Assembly (NCBI GenBank): GCA_964036295.1
Contig: OZ038470.1
Location: 12,281,578 to 12,345,577 of the forward strand
DNA from: Plumapathes pennacea
Taxonomy: Eukaryota > Cnidaria > Anthozoa > Antipatharia > Myriopathidae
Direction: 5' to 3'
Length of the DNA: 64,000 nt
Shown here: one piece after another, positions 40,430 through 51,900 of the stretch
Layout of the letters: every line of letters starts with the position of its first letter
How positions within the stretch are numbered: the stretch's first letter is position 1
Translations under genes and position numbers: made by a program
The notes under the pieces: generated by a model
What the model saw: only the letters and a program-made list of their open reading frames with translations
Told to the model about the DNA's origin: nothing
Database searches by the model: none

Positions 40430-41655
40430 GTGCTTGTTATGGCAAAGTTGTGATAGGGTCTTAGTTTTCGTAAAACGAAGGGGCTATTACGAAAACTAAG
40501 ACCCCCTCTTAAAACGCACGTAGAATCAAACAGACACCTCCGTTTGACTTTATTCGTTTCACTGTTCGCCTTGGTCGCAGCAAAGAAGCAGATATGCTTG
40601 TTACGACTAATTTGTGATAGGGTCTTAGTTTTCGTAAAACGAAGGGGTTATTACGAAAACTAAGACCCCCTCTTAAAACGCACGTAGAACCAAACAGACA
40701 CCTCCGTTTGACTTTATTCGTTTCACTGTTCGCCTCGGTCGCAGCAAAGAAGCAGATATGCTTGTTACGACTAATTTGTGATAGGGTCTTAGTTTTCGTA
40801 AAACGAAGGGGCTATTACGAAAACTAAGACCCCCTCTTAAAACGCACGTGGAATCAAACAGACACCTCCGTTTGACTTTATTCGTTTCACTGTTCACCCT
40901 GGTCGCAACACGGAGGCAGATGTGCTTGTTACGGTTAATTTGTGATAGGGTCTTAGTTTTCGTAAAACGAAGGGGTTATTACGAAAACTAAGACCCCCTC
41001 TTAAAACGCACGTAGAATCAAACAGACACCTCCGTTTGACTTTATTCGTTTCACTGTTCACCCTGGTCGCAACACGGAGGCAGATGTGCTTGTTACGGCT
41101 AATTTGTGATAGGGTCTTAGTTTTCGTAAAACGAAGGGGTTATTACGAAAACTAAGACCCCCTCTTAAAACGCACGTAGAATCAAACAGACAACTCCGCT
41201 TGACTTTATTCGTTTCACTGTTCGCTCTGGTCGCAGCACGGAAGCAGTTATGCTTGTTACGGCTAATTTGTGATAGGGTCTTAGTTTTCGTAAAAGGAAG
41301 GGGTTATTACGAAAACTAAGACCCCCTCTTAAAACGCACGTAGAATCAAACAGACAACTCCGCTTGACTTTATTCGTTTCACTGTTCGCTCTGGTCGCAG
41401 CACGGAAGCAGTTATGCTTGTTACGGCTAATTTGTGATAGGGTCTTAGTTTTCGTAAAACGAAGGGGTTATTACGAAAACTAAGACCCCCCGTTAAAACG
41501 CACGTGGAATCAAACAGACACTCGCACAAAGTAACAGAACACAGCGCGGGCTCCTATGAGCCGTCTTACGAGAGTTTTAGGGGGGTCTTCGTTTTTGGGT
41601 CTTAGGTCTTAGGTCTTAGGTCTTCGTTTTCATGGGTCTTAGTTTTCGTAACTGT
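40430..41655 (-). repeat. Right terminal inverted repeat: array of 164-bp units
   Basis: Seven units; the phrase GGGTCTTAGTTTTCGTAAAA recurs at 40456, 40620, 40784, 40948, 41112, 41276 and 41440, each 164 bp apart. Same palindrome as the left array, in opposite orientation overall. Two sequence subtypes are mixed ('gtcgcagcaaagaagcag' and 'gtcgcaacacggaggcag'). Ends with the tip GGGTCTTAGTTTTCGTAACTGT. Confidence 0.9.
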
Positions 41656-41664
41656 TTACAACTC
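41656..41664. repeat. Right 9-bp target duplication of the Mutator-like element
   Basis: TTACAACTC, identical to 31756-31764. Confidence 0.85.
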
Positions 41665-43885
41665 ACCTTGGAGTTGTAAACAAACCGCATGACCCATGCC
41701 GTCGCTCTGAACAGCCGCTCAGACTTGTTGTGCCGTTCCAAGTCGATTGCTGCGCTAACGTCTGGTGGTCTGTTTACGCTGGTCATCAACACCGTGGACT
41801 TCTTTTCCTCCTCTGCTGCTTCAGGAAGTTTTGTGATCTCGCCAAGGACTGGCCATCCCGATCGGGGCCCAGAAAGCCACTTGGGCCCTTCCCACCAAAT
41901 CTGACTATCCCTGAGTTTAGTTGCCAGTACCCCCCTAGATCCTAAATCCGCAGGGTTCTCCTCACCCGGGCAGTGTCCCCACTCTTCCTTTTCAGTTAGA
42001 GTTAGGATTTCGTTTACCCTGTGTTTTACAAATTGCTTCCATTCACCCCTGTTCTGAATCCAACAGATAGCCGTCTTACTATCTAACCAGTATCTGGTTT
42101 CACTCACCTTTACCTGGGATTTCAACGCCTTCTTGATTGTGTCCATCAGTTGTGCTAGTATTCTCGCGGACATCAGCTCTAACCGTGGAATTGTCAGAGC
42201 TTTCAGCGGCGCTACACGAGTCTTGGCTGCCAACAGTTTTGCGCGCACTCCGACCCTGGTTCTGTAAACCATGTAGATCGCAGCGCAATAGGCTTTGGTG
42301 CTTGCATCACCAAATCCGTGTAACTGATACTCAAGCACTTCCTCGCATGGATTCTCGTAGATGCATCTATCTACCACGATCTCTTTAGCTCTAGCCAAAC
42401 TCGCGATCCAGTCGTCCCATTCCCGTTTTAACTCGCCCTGGATTTCCTCGTCCCAGTCTAATTTAATACCGCATAACTTCTGAAAGAGCATCTTCATACT
42501 CACGGATACGGGGCAAATTATACCGAGGGGATCGAATAGCCCAGCTACCAAACTCAACACATTTCGCTTAGTGGGTTGCATGCTTCCCGCTCTGTCGACC
42601 ATCTTCTCGAAACTAATCTGGATTGAATCCCTTTGTGGGTTCCATGGTACCCCTAAGACCCCTTGACAACCTGGACTCACCTCTGTCTTTAATGTTGACT
42701 TAGCAAAGGTTTCTTCACTGTCTGTGATGCGTTTGTGACCATCGACGTTGGCCTCTTCTCTCGCGATGAGTGTTCTCAGTGTTTCGTCGTTGGTTTTCCA
42801 TTTCCGTAGCCTGAACCCGCCACTAGCCATTCTCTGCTTGGTCTTCTGGTACAGTTCGTGACATTCGCTTGTGTTACTTCCGCCCGACACAAGGTCGTCT
42901 ACGTAGAAGCTCTCTAACATCTTCTTCACAAACTCCGGGCCCATCCCTTTGTACTTCGAGATGTGATGCCTCAGCGTGGCATTCAACAGGAACGGAGATG
43001 CATTCAGCCCAAACACGACTCGACTGAAGCGGTACACAGCTATCTGTGAATCAGGTTTGTGTACATCTTCCAACCACAAAAATCTGAGACAATCTCTGTC
43101 GGCTTTGTCTACCTCCACATTCAAGAACGCCTTCTCTATGTCGCCTATTAACACTACTCGCTTTTCCCTGAACCTTACCAAGATGTCAAACAACAGGGGA
43201 TTTAGAGACGGTCCAACATGCAGACAATCGTTTAGCGACGTACCCTTCTTACCTTCACTGGACGATGCGTCGTAAACAATTCTAAGTTTTGTCGTACTTG
43301 CCTCTCTGCGGATAACAGCTAGATGCGGGATGTAGTGTGCTTTCTCTTCCTTCTCTAATTCTGCAACCCTTTCTATAATTCCTGAGGCTAGCTGTTCCTT
43401 AATCACGGCATCGTACTCATCTAAAACTCCCGGTTCTTTCTTGAGTTTTCTTACCTGACTCCTCATGCGTGACAGGCTGTTGTCATAGTTGCTTGGCAGG
43501 CGGTCGTGACCTGCTTTCCAGGGCAGCTTGACTGAGTATCTCTGGCCGTTAAACCTGGTGTTGTCTACGAACTCTTCGTGTACCTCGTTACTCTCTCGTA
43601 TCCCTAAAGTTTCTAAGTCCCACAATCTCCCGACAGCACTCTCTAAACTTTGCCTATCTGAGGTTACGCTGTCCTGCGCTACAAAATTGACTGACACTCG
43701 ACGTTCTTCGCACTCCGTCTCACGTCCCTTCAAAGGTACCGACAACACCCAACCGAGCTCAGTTTCGACCGCCACAGGTTCCTCGACCTCCCCCCGTATT
43801 GTCCTCCCCTTCTGAAAGTTCCACAAATAGTCCGCTCCGATAAGCAGATCTACCTCTAACTCTTCTTTAGACTGGCAACGTCAGA
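41665..43885 (-). CDS. BEL/Pao pol, 5' part: reverse transcriptase and RNase H
   Basis: The pol frame is open from about 43885. RT copies the RNA genome into cDNA: the fingers/palm Asp is in IGDIEKAFLNVEV and the catalytic YVDD box in SFYVDDLVSGG, preceded by FGLNASPFLL. RNase H follows (HGFGDASTKAYCAAIY, then LELMSARILAQL, then YWLDSKTAICWI). The frame is cut by the Mutator-like element after the RNase H region; beyond 41656 it reads into the transposon. It lies in a different frame from gag, through an apparent one-base shift near 43860-43880. Confidence 0.9.
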
Positions 43886-45499
43886 GAACCAAAGATCCCG
43901 CAAGTGCGAGAAGTCGCGTTTGACTACCTCTATGTGCTCGTTACTTATGCGTGATATTTCCGGCACGACATAAGCCTCGACCTTAAGCACATTGCCGCCT
44001 TGTAGAGGTTTTACGTCAAACTGCACGACATCCCGCAACCCGGATTGTTTGGCCCTCTGACCGAAGGTACTTAGACTTAGCCACTCCCTTCTTACAACCT
44101 CTATACCACATTCACTAACGGCTCTGTTGGTAATGAACGACCGGTGACTTCCCGAATCAAACAATCCTCTTACCCTCCCTCGTCCCTTCCCCTCTACTAG
44201 GGCTTGGGCGGTTTGAAGGGCTATTCTACTTCCCGTCCCAACGAGCAAGCTACTTGGGGCTGTAGACACATTGGCATTTGGTGGAGCTTCACCTTCGCCC
44301 ACAGAAGACTGAGACCCTCCGCCACACAACGCTGTGTGATGACTGCCCTGACAAATCTTACATGTAACGCTAACCTTACAATCTCGTGCACAATGGCCCT
44401 TCTTAAGACACTTAAAACATCTCCCATATTTACGTATTAAGTTCTTACGTTCACTGAAGTCCTTGAATCTCTTGCAGTCTTCGTGGCGGTGGTTTCCTCT
44501 GCAGAAGGCGCAACTATCCGGGCCAGAGTGCTTCGTGAACAGCGCACTTGCTGTCCTGGGCGTTGTCTGCTTCCGGTTTTCGTGTCTCGGTTCACTGGTT
44601 GTGTTCCGCACTTGTGGGATCAAGCGGTACTCTTCCCTCAGTTCGACTTCTTTCAGCAGTGCTTCTAGCATCTGGCCGAGAGTCCACTCCAAGTGGCTTT
44701 GTCCCCTTGTGATCGTCAGCCTCAGGGACCCTGGCAGCTTCTCTAGTATTGGCGGAACCACGATGCTGGAATAGGTTGACTCGTCCACTCCAAGGGCGAC
44801 CAGTCCACGGAAGTGCGTCTCTACTGTGTCGTACAGGGCTCGTAGTCTCGGAGTGTCTCTTTCTCCATACACCGGTGCCACCTTCCTGATCTCGCTGATG
44901 TGGGCTCTTTGTATTATTGTTGGCTTCCCGAAACGCGTCTTGAGGAGGGCGACCGCTGCTTTGTAATTGGCTACTGTCAGGGCAAACCCCGTGATGGACG
45001 ATTTCGCCGGGCCTTCTATCAGACCTCTCAGGTACGAGAACTTGTCCACCTCTGAGAGGTTCTCGTTGCCGTGGATAGCGCTCTCAAAGCAGTCCCAAAA
45101 CTCCTGCCACTCGTGGATTTCCCCGGTGAATTTTCGCACCTCCAGCTTTGGTAACTTGGCTCGGACATTTCTTGTCGCCGCCGTTCCTACTTGCTGTTGC
45201 GGGGCGGGACTCGCGACTGGCACTGATGCTGTCGGTGGTGCGGGCGTCAACAGTTTATCCATCATCTCGATGCTCTCTTTCAACTCCGCTCGCTGCCTAC
45301 AGCTCTCCTCGATCTCCTTCATCAAACTTTCTTCTGTAACTTCCTCCTCCTCTTCCAAGAGGGCCAAAATGTCTTTATCTAGCTCGGTGAGCGCGGCCAG
45401 CTGCTCCTCCAGGGATGCCTTAAGGATCCTAGCTCGCGGTCTCACCTCTTCGTTAAATTCTTCGATGCAGGTACGCACTTCTGGTTGCATCTTGGTCAC
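43856..45499 (-). CDS. BEL/Pao gag with aspartic protease
   Basis: Structural protein of the particle. The N-terminal half is helical and Glu-rich. The centre has the WQEFWDCFESAIHGN-type segment shared by BEL/Pao gags. Cys/His knuckles follow (CAFCRGNHRHEDC, CFKCLKKGHCARDC, CKICQGSHHTALC), then a retropepsin-like LFDSGSHRSFI motif with the catalytic Asp. It ends at a stop near 43856 where the pol frame begins one base out of register, unlike the usual single BEL frame, so probably a mutation. Confidence 0.88.
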   Translation of the reverse strand: MTKMQPEVRTCIEEFNEEVRPRARILKASLEEQLAALTELDKDILALLEEEEEVTEESLMKEIEESCRQRAELKESIEMMDKLLTPAPPTASVPVASPAPQQQVGTAATRNVRAKLPKLEVRKFTGEIHEWQEFWDCFESAIHGNENLSEVDKFSYLRGLIEGPAKSSITGFALTVANYKAAVALLKTRFGKPTIIQRAHISEIRKVAPVYGERDTPRLRALYDTVETHFRGLVALGVDESTYSSIVVPPILEKLPGSLRLTITRGQSHLEWTLGQMLEALLKEVELREEYRLIPQVRNTTSEPRHENRKQTTPRTASALFTKHSGPDSCAFCRGNHRHEDCKRFKDFSERKNLIRKYGRCFKCLKKGHCARDCKVSVTCKICQGSHHTALCGGGSQSSVGEGEAPPNANVSTAPSSLLVGTGSRIALQTAQALVEGKGRGRVRGLFDSGSHRSFITNRAVSECGIEVVRREWLSLSTFGQRAKQSGLRDVVQFDVKPLQGGNVLKVEAYVVPEISRISNEHIEVVKRDFSHLRDLWFSDVASLKKS

Positions 45500-45539
45500 A
45501 TAAGATCGGCGTCCAGCGCGCGTCTTCTTCTTCTTCTTT

Positions 45540-45964
45540 AACTCTATTCGCGCTCAAAAGTTTTTACTCGCTGCTGGTCCGCACGACAAAGGACTGTATC
45601 TTTCACTTGCTTTATTAGTTCCCGACCCAGTTACACATTCTTCGCTACTGCACTCTTCACAACAATCATACTGGGCATCTGCCCTTGTCCTAAAACGGGC
45701 CTCTATTTATAGTCTAAGCCTGCGTAGTTCTACAGTACAAATTCCGTAGCTTTAGTAATTCTACTGGCTAAAATTCTCGTGTAATTACTGACTAAAGTCC
45801 TCATGTAATTTTCCCTCGACTGTAGTTTTACTGTAGTGTGGAAGCATCTGAAATCTAATACTGGTGAACATAATCTTTTAATAACAACCGGAAATTTCGT
45901 GACTGAATCTATAACTAAATCAATTAGCTAAATCAATAACATATATACGTGGGTTTTCCCGACA
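45540..45964 (-). repeat. BEL 5' LTR (inner end damaged)
   Basis: 425 bp, matching 29823-30249 of the other LTR. The last about 9-12 bp of U5 (TTCTGCGACA in the other copy) are missing here and replaced by an AAAGAAGAAGAAG run directly before gag, so no clear primer-binding site remains. Confidence 0.85.
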
Positions 45965-48900
45965 TTTACTGAGGTGAAGAAATATGCTGCAATGGGATTC
46001 GAACTGAAGGTAGGTACGTTTCTGTAGGTGGGGTGGGTGATTTATTTGCATTAAAACATCAAGGTCTATTAGTCCCTTAATTGGTGTTAGTAAAACAAGT
46101 GTGACCCTTCCTTTTTGAGTTATCTGAACACTGTTTCTTTTCTATCATAATATTTTTTAACTGCAGCCTCCATGTGCAACGTTTTAAGTGATATTTTTAA
46201 AACCGCCGGAGGCGAAATTCTAGTAGTAATTGTATCGTGATTTGGTTTGGCGCAATTATGGGATTAGCATTGCTTGCGTAAGTGCGCATGTTTACTGTAT
46301 AACGTTCATTTTAGAAATTATTGGTGTTCTAAATAACAGTGATGCGTCTATATGCTGTAAAATATATGTATTTGTTAAATTGAGGGTTGGAATAGATGCA
46401 TGACAAAGTTGTGTGTTCATCCGCAATGCGGATCCCATAATTGCGCCAAATAGAATCACGATACAATTACTACTAGATTTTCGCCTACGGCGGTTTTAAA
46501 AAATTGCATTAAATCGTTATGCATGCAGGTAGAATGATAAGTTAAAATTAAAACAACAACAGCAACATGAAAAAATTAAATGTAAATACTACTGCTCGCA
46601 GGTATACAGCGCATCAAGCAGTTAAAAGTTTACTGAGGTGAAGAAATATGCTGCAATGGGATTCGAACTGAAGGTAGGTACGTTTCTATAGGTGGGGTGG
46701 GTAATTTATTTGCATTAAAACATCAAGGTCTATTAGTCCCTCAATTGGTGTTAGTAAAACAAGTGTGACCCTTCCTTTTTGAGTTATCTGAACACTGGTT
46801 CTTTTCTATCATAATATTTTTTAACTGCAGCCTCCATGTGCAACGTTTTAAGTGATATTTTTAAAACCGCCGTAGGCGAAATTCTAGTAGTAATTGTATC
46901 GTGATTTTGTTTGGCGCAATTATGGGATTAGCATTGCTTGCGTAAGTGCGCATGTTTACTGTATAACGTTCATTTTAGAAATTATTGGTGTTTTAAATAA
47001 CATTGATGCGTCTATGTGCTGTAAAATATATGTATTTGTTAAATTGAGGGTTGGAATAGATGCATTGACAAGGTTGTGTGTTCATCCGCAATGCGGATCC
47101 CATAATTGCGCCAAATAGAATCACGATACAATTACTACTTGATTTTCGCCTACGGCGGTTTTAAAAAATTGCATTAAATCGTTATGCATGCAGGTAGAAT
47201 GATAAGTTAAAATTAAAACAACAACAGCAACATGAAAAAATTAAATGTAAATACTACTGCTCGCAGGTATACAGCGCATCAAGCAGTTAAAAGTTTACTG
47301 AGGTGAAGAAATATGCTGCAATGGGATTCGAACTGAAGGTAGGTACGTTTCTATAGGTGGGGTGGGTAATTTATTTGCATTAAAACATCAAGGTCTATTA
47401 GTCCCTCAATTGGTGTTAGTAAAACAAGTGTGACCCTTCCTTTTTGAGTTATCTGAACACTGGTTCTTTTCTATCATAATATTTTTTAACTGCAGCCTCC
47501 ATGTGCAACGTTTTAAGTGATATTTTTAAAACCGCCGTAGGCGAAATTCTAGTAGTAATTGTATCGTGATTTTGTTTGGCGCAATTATGGGATTAGCATT
47601 GCTTGCGTAAGTGCGCATGTTTACTGTATAACGTTCATTTTAGAAATTATTGGTGTTTTAAATAACAGTGTTGCGTCTATGTGCTGTAAAATATATGTAT
47701 TTGTTAAATTGAGGGTTGGAATAGATGCATTGAGAAGGTTGTGTGTTCATCCGCAATACGGATCCCATAATTGCGCCAAATAGAATCACGATACAATTAC
47801 TACTAGATTTTCGCCTACGGCGGTTTTAAAAAATTGCATTAAATCGTTATGCATGCAGGTAGAATGATAACTTAAAATTAAAACAACAACAGCAACATGA
47901 AAAAATTAAATGTAAATACTACTGCTCGCAGGTATACAGCGCATCAAGCAGTTTTAAAGTTTACTGAGGTGAAGAAATATGCTGCAATGGGATTCGAACT
48001 GAAGGTAGGTACGTTCCTATAGGTGGGGTGGGTGATTTATTTGCATTAAAACATCAAGGTCTATTAGTCCCTCAATTGGTGTTAGTAAAACAAGTGTGAC
48101 CCTTCCTTTTTGAGTTATCTGAACACTGGTTCTTTTCTATCATAATATTTTTTAACTGGAGCCTTCATGTGTAACGTTTTAAGTGATATTTTTAAAACCG
48201 CCGTACGCGAAATTCTAGTAGTAATTGTATCGTGATTTTGTTTGGCGCAATTATGGGATTAGCATTGCTTGCGTAAGTGCGCATGTTTACTGTATAACGT
48301 TCATTTTAGAAATTATTGGTGTTTTAAATAACAGTGATGCGTCTATTTGCTGTAAAATATATGTATTTGTTAAATTGAGCGTTGGAATAGATGCATTGAC
48401 AAAGTTGTGTGTTTATCCGCAATGCGGATCCCATAATTGCGCCAAATAGAATCACGATACAATTACTACTAGATTTTCGCCTACGGCGGTTTTAAAAAAG
48501 TGCATTAAATCGTTATGCATGTAAGTAGAATGATAACTTAAAATTAAAGAACAACAGCAACATGAAAAAATTAAATGTAAATACTACTGCTCGCAGGTAT
48601 ACAGCGCATCGAGCAGTTGAAAGTTTACTGAGGTGAAGAAATATGCTTGAATGGGATTTGAACTGAAGTTAGGTACGTTTTTATAGGTGGGGTGGGTGAT
48701 TTATTTGCATTAAAACATCAAGGTCTGTTAGTCCCTCAATTGGTGTTAGTAAAACAAGTGTGACCCTTCCTTTTTGAGTTATCTGAGCACTGCTTCTTTT
48801 CTATCATAATATTTTTTAACTGGAGCCTCCATGTGTATCGTTTTAAGTGATATTTTTAAAACCGCCGTAGGCGAAATTCTAGTAGTAATTGTATCGTGAT

Positions 48901-51900
48901 TTTGTTTGGCGCAATTATGGGATTAGCATTGCTTGCGTAAGTGCGCATGTTTACTGTATAACGTTCATTTTAGAAATTATTGGTGTTTTAAATAACAGTG
49001 ATGCGTCTATGTGCTGTAAAATATAGGTATTTGTTAAATTGAGCATTGGAATAGATGCATTGACAAGGTTCTGTGTTCATCCGCAATGCGGATCCCATAA
49101 TTGCGCCAAATAGAATCACGATACAATTACTACTAGATTTTCGCCTACGGCGGTTTTAAAAAATTGCATTAAATCGTTATGCATACAAGTAGAATGATAA
49201 CTTAAAATTAAAGAACAACAGCAACATGAAAAAATTAAATGTAAATACTACTGCTCGCAGGTATACAGCGCATCGAGCAGTTGAAAGTTTACTGAGATGA
49301 AGAAATATGCTTGAATGGGATTCGAACTGAAGGTAGGTACGTTTCTATAGGTGGGGTGGGTGATTTATTTGCATTAAAACATCAAGGTCTGTTAGTCCCT
49401 CAAGTGGTGTTAGTAAAACAAGTGTGACCCTTCCTTTTTGAGTTATCTGAGCACTGCTTTTTTTTTATCATAATATTTTTTAACTGCAGCCTCCATGTGT
49501 AACGTTTTAAGTGATATTTTTAAAACCGCCGTAGGCGAAATTCTAGTAGTAATTGTATCGTGATTTTGTTTGGCGCAATTATGGGATTAGCATTGCTTGC
49601 GTAAGTGCGCATGTTTACTGTATAACGTTCATTTTAGAAATTATTGGTGTTTTAAATAACAGTGATGCGTCTATGTGCTGTAAAATATAGGTATTTGTTA
49701 AATTGAGCATTGGAATAGATGCATTGACAAGGTTCTGTGTTCATCCGCAATGCGGATCCCATAATTGCGCCAAATAGAATCACGATACAATTACTACTAG
49801 ATTTTCGCCTACGGCGGTTTTAAAAAATTGCATTAAATCGTTATGCATACAAGTAGAATGATAACTTAAAATTAAAGAACAACAGCAACATGAAAAAATT
49901 AAATGTAAATACTACTGCTCGCAGGTATACAGCGCATCGAGCAGTTGAAAGTTTACTGAGATGAAGAAATATGCTTGAATGGGATTCGAACTGAAGGTAG
50001 GTACGTTTCTATAGGTGGGGTGGGTGATTTATTTGCATTAAAACATCAAGGTCTGTTAGTCCCTCAAGTGGTGTTAGTAAAACAAGTGTGACCCTTCCTT
50101 TTTGAGTTATCTGAGCACTGCTTTTTTTTTATCATAATATTTTTTAACTGCAGCCTCCATGTGTAACGTTTTAAGTGATATTTTTAAAACCGCCGTAGGC
50201 GAAATTCTAGTAGTAATTGTATCGTGATTTTGTTTGGCGCAATTATGGGATTAGCATTGCTTGCGTAAGTGCGCATGTTTACTGTATAACGTTCATTTTA
50301 GAAATTATTGGTGTTTTAAATAACAGTGATGCGTCTATGTGCTGTAAAATATATGTATTTGTTAAATTGAGCATTGGAATAGATGCATTGACAAGGTTGT
50401 GTGTTCATCCGCAATGCGGATCCCATAATTGCGCCAAATAGAATCACGATACAATTACTACTAGATTTTCGCCTACGGCGGTTTTAAAAAATTGCATTAA
50501 ATCGTTATGCATGCAAGTAGAATGATAACTTAAAATTAAAGAACAACAGCAACATGAAAAAATTAAATGTAAATACTACTGCTCGCAGGTATACAGCGTA
50601 TCGAGCAGTTGAAAGTTTACTGAGGTGAAGAAATATGCTTGAATGGGATTCGAACTGAAGGTAGGTACGTTTCTATAGGTGGGGTGGGTGATTTATTTGC
50701 ATTAAAACATCAAGGTCTATTAGTCCCTCAATTGGTGTTAGTAAAACAAGTGTGACCCTTCCTTTTTCAGTTATCTGAACACTGGTTCTTTTCTATCATA
50801 ATATTTTTTAACTGCAGCCTCCATGTGTAACGTTTTAAGTGATATTTTTAAAACCGCCGTAGGCGAAATTCTAGTAGTAATTGTATCGTGATTTTGTTTG
50901 GCGCAATTATGGGATTAGCATTGCTTGCGTAAGTGCGCATGTTTACTGTATAACGTTCATTTTAGAAATTATTAGTGTTTTAAATAACAGTGATGCGTCT
51001 ATGTGGTGTAAAATATAGGTATTTGTTAAATTGAGAGTTGGAATAGATGCATTGACAAGGTTGTGTGTTCATCCGCAATGCGGATCCCATAATTGCGCCA
51101 AATAGAATCACGATACAATTACTACTAGATTTTCGCCTACGGCGGTTTTAAAAAAATGCATTAAATCGTTATGCATGCAGGTAGAATGATAACTTAAAAT
51201 TAAAACAACAACAGGAACATGAAAAAATTAAATGTAAATACTACTGCTCGCAGGTATACAGCGCATCGAGCAGTTGAAAGTTTACTGAGGTGAAGAAATA
51301 TGCTTGAATGGGATTCGAACTGAAGGTAGGTACGTTTCTATAGGTGGGGTGGGTGATTTATTTGCATTAAAACATCAAGGTCTATTAGTCCCTCAATTGG
51401 TGTTAGTAAAACAAGTGTGACCTTTCCTTTTAGAGTTATCTGAACACTGCTTCTTTACTATGATAATATTTTTTAACTGGAGCCTCCATGTGTAACGTTT
51501 TAAGTGATATTTTTAAAACCGCCGTAGGCGAAATTCTAGTAGTAATTGTATCGTGATTTTGTTTGGCGCAATTATGGGATTAGCATTGCTCTCGTAAGTG
51601 CGCATGTTTACTGTATAACGTTCATTTTAGAAATTATTGGTGTTTTAATTAACAGTGATGCATCTATGTGCTGTAAATATATGTATTTGTTAAATTGAGG
51701 GTTGGAATAGATGCATTGACGAGGTTGTGTGTTCATCCGCAATACGGATCCCATAATTGCGCCAAATAGAATCACGATACAATTACTACTAGATTTTCGC
51801 CTACGGCGGTTTTAAAAAAGTGCATTAAATCGTTATGCATGCAAGTAGAATGATAACTTAAAATTAAAGAACAACAGCAACATGAAAAAATTAAATGTAA

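Larger units (their letters stand above)
31765..41655 (-). mobile_element. Mutator-like DNA transposon with kinase-protease cargo, 9.9 kb
   Basis: Bounded by 9-bp duplications and long inverted termini (ends share GTTACGAAAACTAAGACCC and the following about 190 bp). It lies inside the pol frame of the BEL element. Removing it and one duplication brings the two pol halves back into one frame, so both ends are exact. It carries two genes on the - strand: a kinase-cysteine protease fusion (39984-36825), then a spliced DDE/SWIM transposase (36233-33263). Each terminus is an array of 164-bp units. Both genes are open, so the copy may be recent and potentially autonomous. Confidence 0.88.
29814..45964 (-). 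mobile_element. BEL/Pao LTR retrotransposon (interrupted)
   Basis: Begins TG and ends CA, flanked by a 5-bp duplication TTTAC (29809-29813, 45965-45969) within satellite sequence. The order on the - strand is 5' LTR, gag with zinc knuckles and aspartic protease, RT, RNase H, integrase, polypurine tract, 3' LTR. This is the BEL/Pao domain order. Without the Mutator-like insertion and one 9-bp duplication it measures about 6.25 kb. No envelope-like frame was seen. A gag-pol frameshift near 43860 and a damaged 5' LTR/primer site suggest this copy is no longer active. Confidence 0.9.

Noticed and set aside
32360-41529. Short 66-74-codon frames in the 164-bp arrays as genes
   Set aside because: They read through two adjacent repeat units and exist in both terminal arrays; they reflect the repeat, not a coding sequence.
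29814-45964. Envelope gene or endogenous retrovirus
   Set aside because: No frame with signal peptide or membrane anchor lies between integrase and the 3' LTR; the integrase frame runs into the LTR. Domain order and LTRs fit BEL/Pao.
26751-50441. Recurring 74-codon frame (about 26751, 27415, 28080, 28744, 29409, 46894, 47559, 48225, 50217) as a gene family
   Set aside because: The frame lies across the inverted arms of the satellite monomer, is lost in several copies by single changes, has no start context or domain, and only repeats because the DNA repeats.
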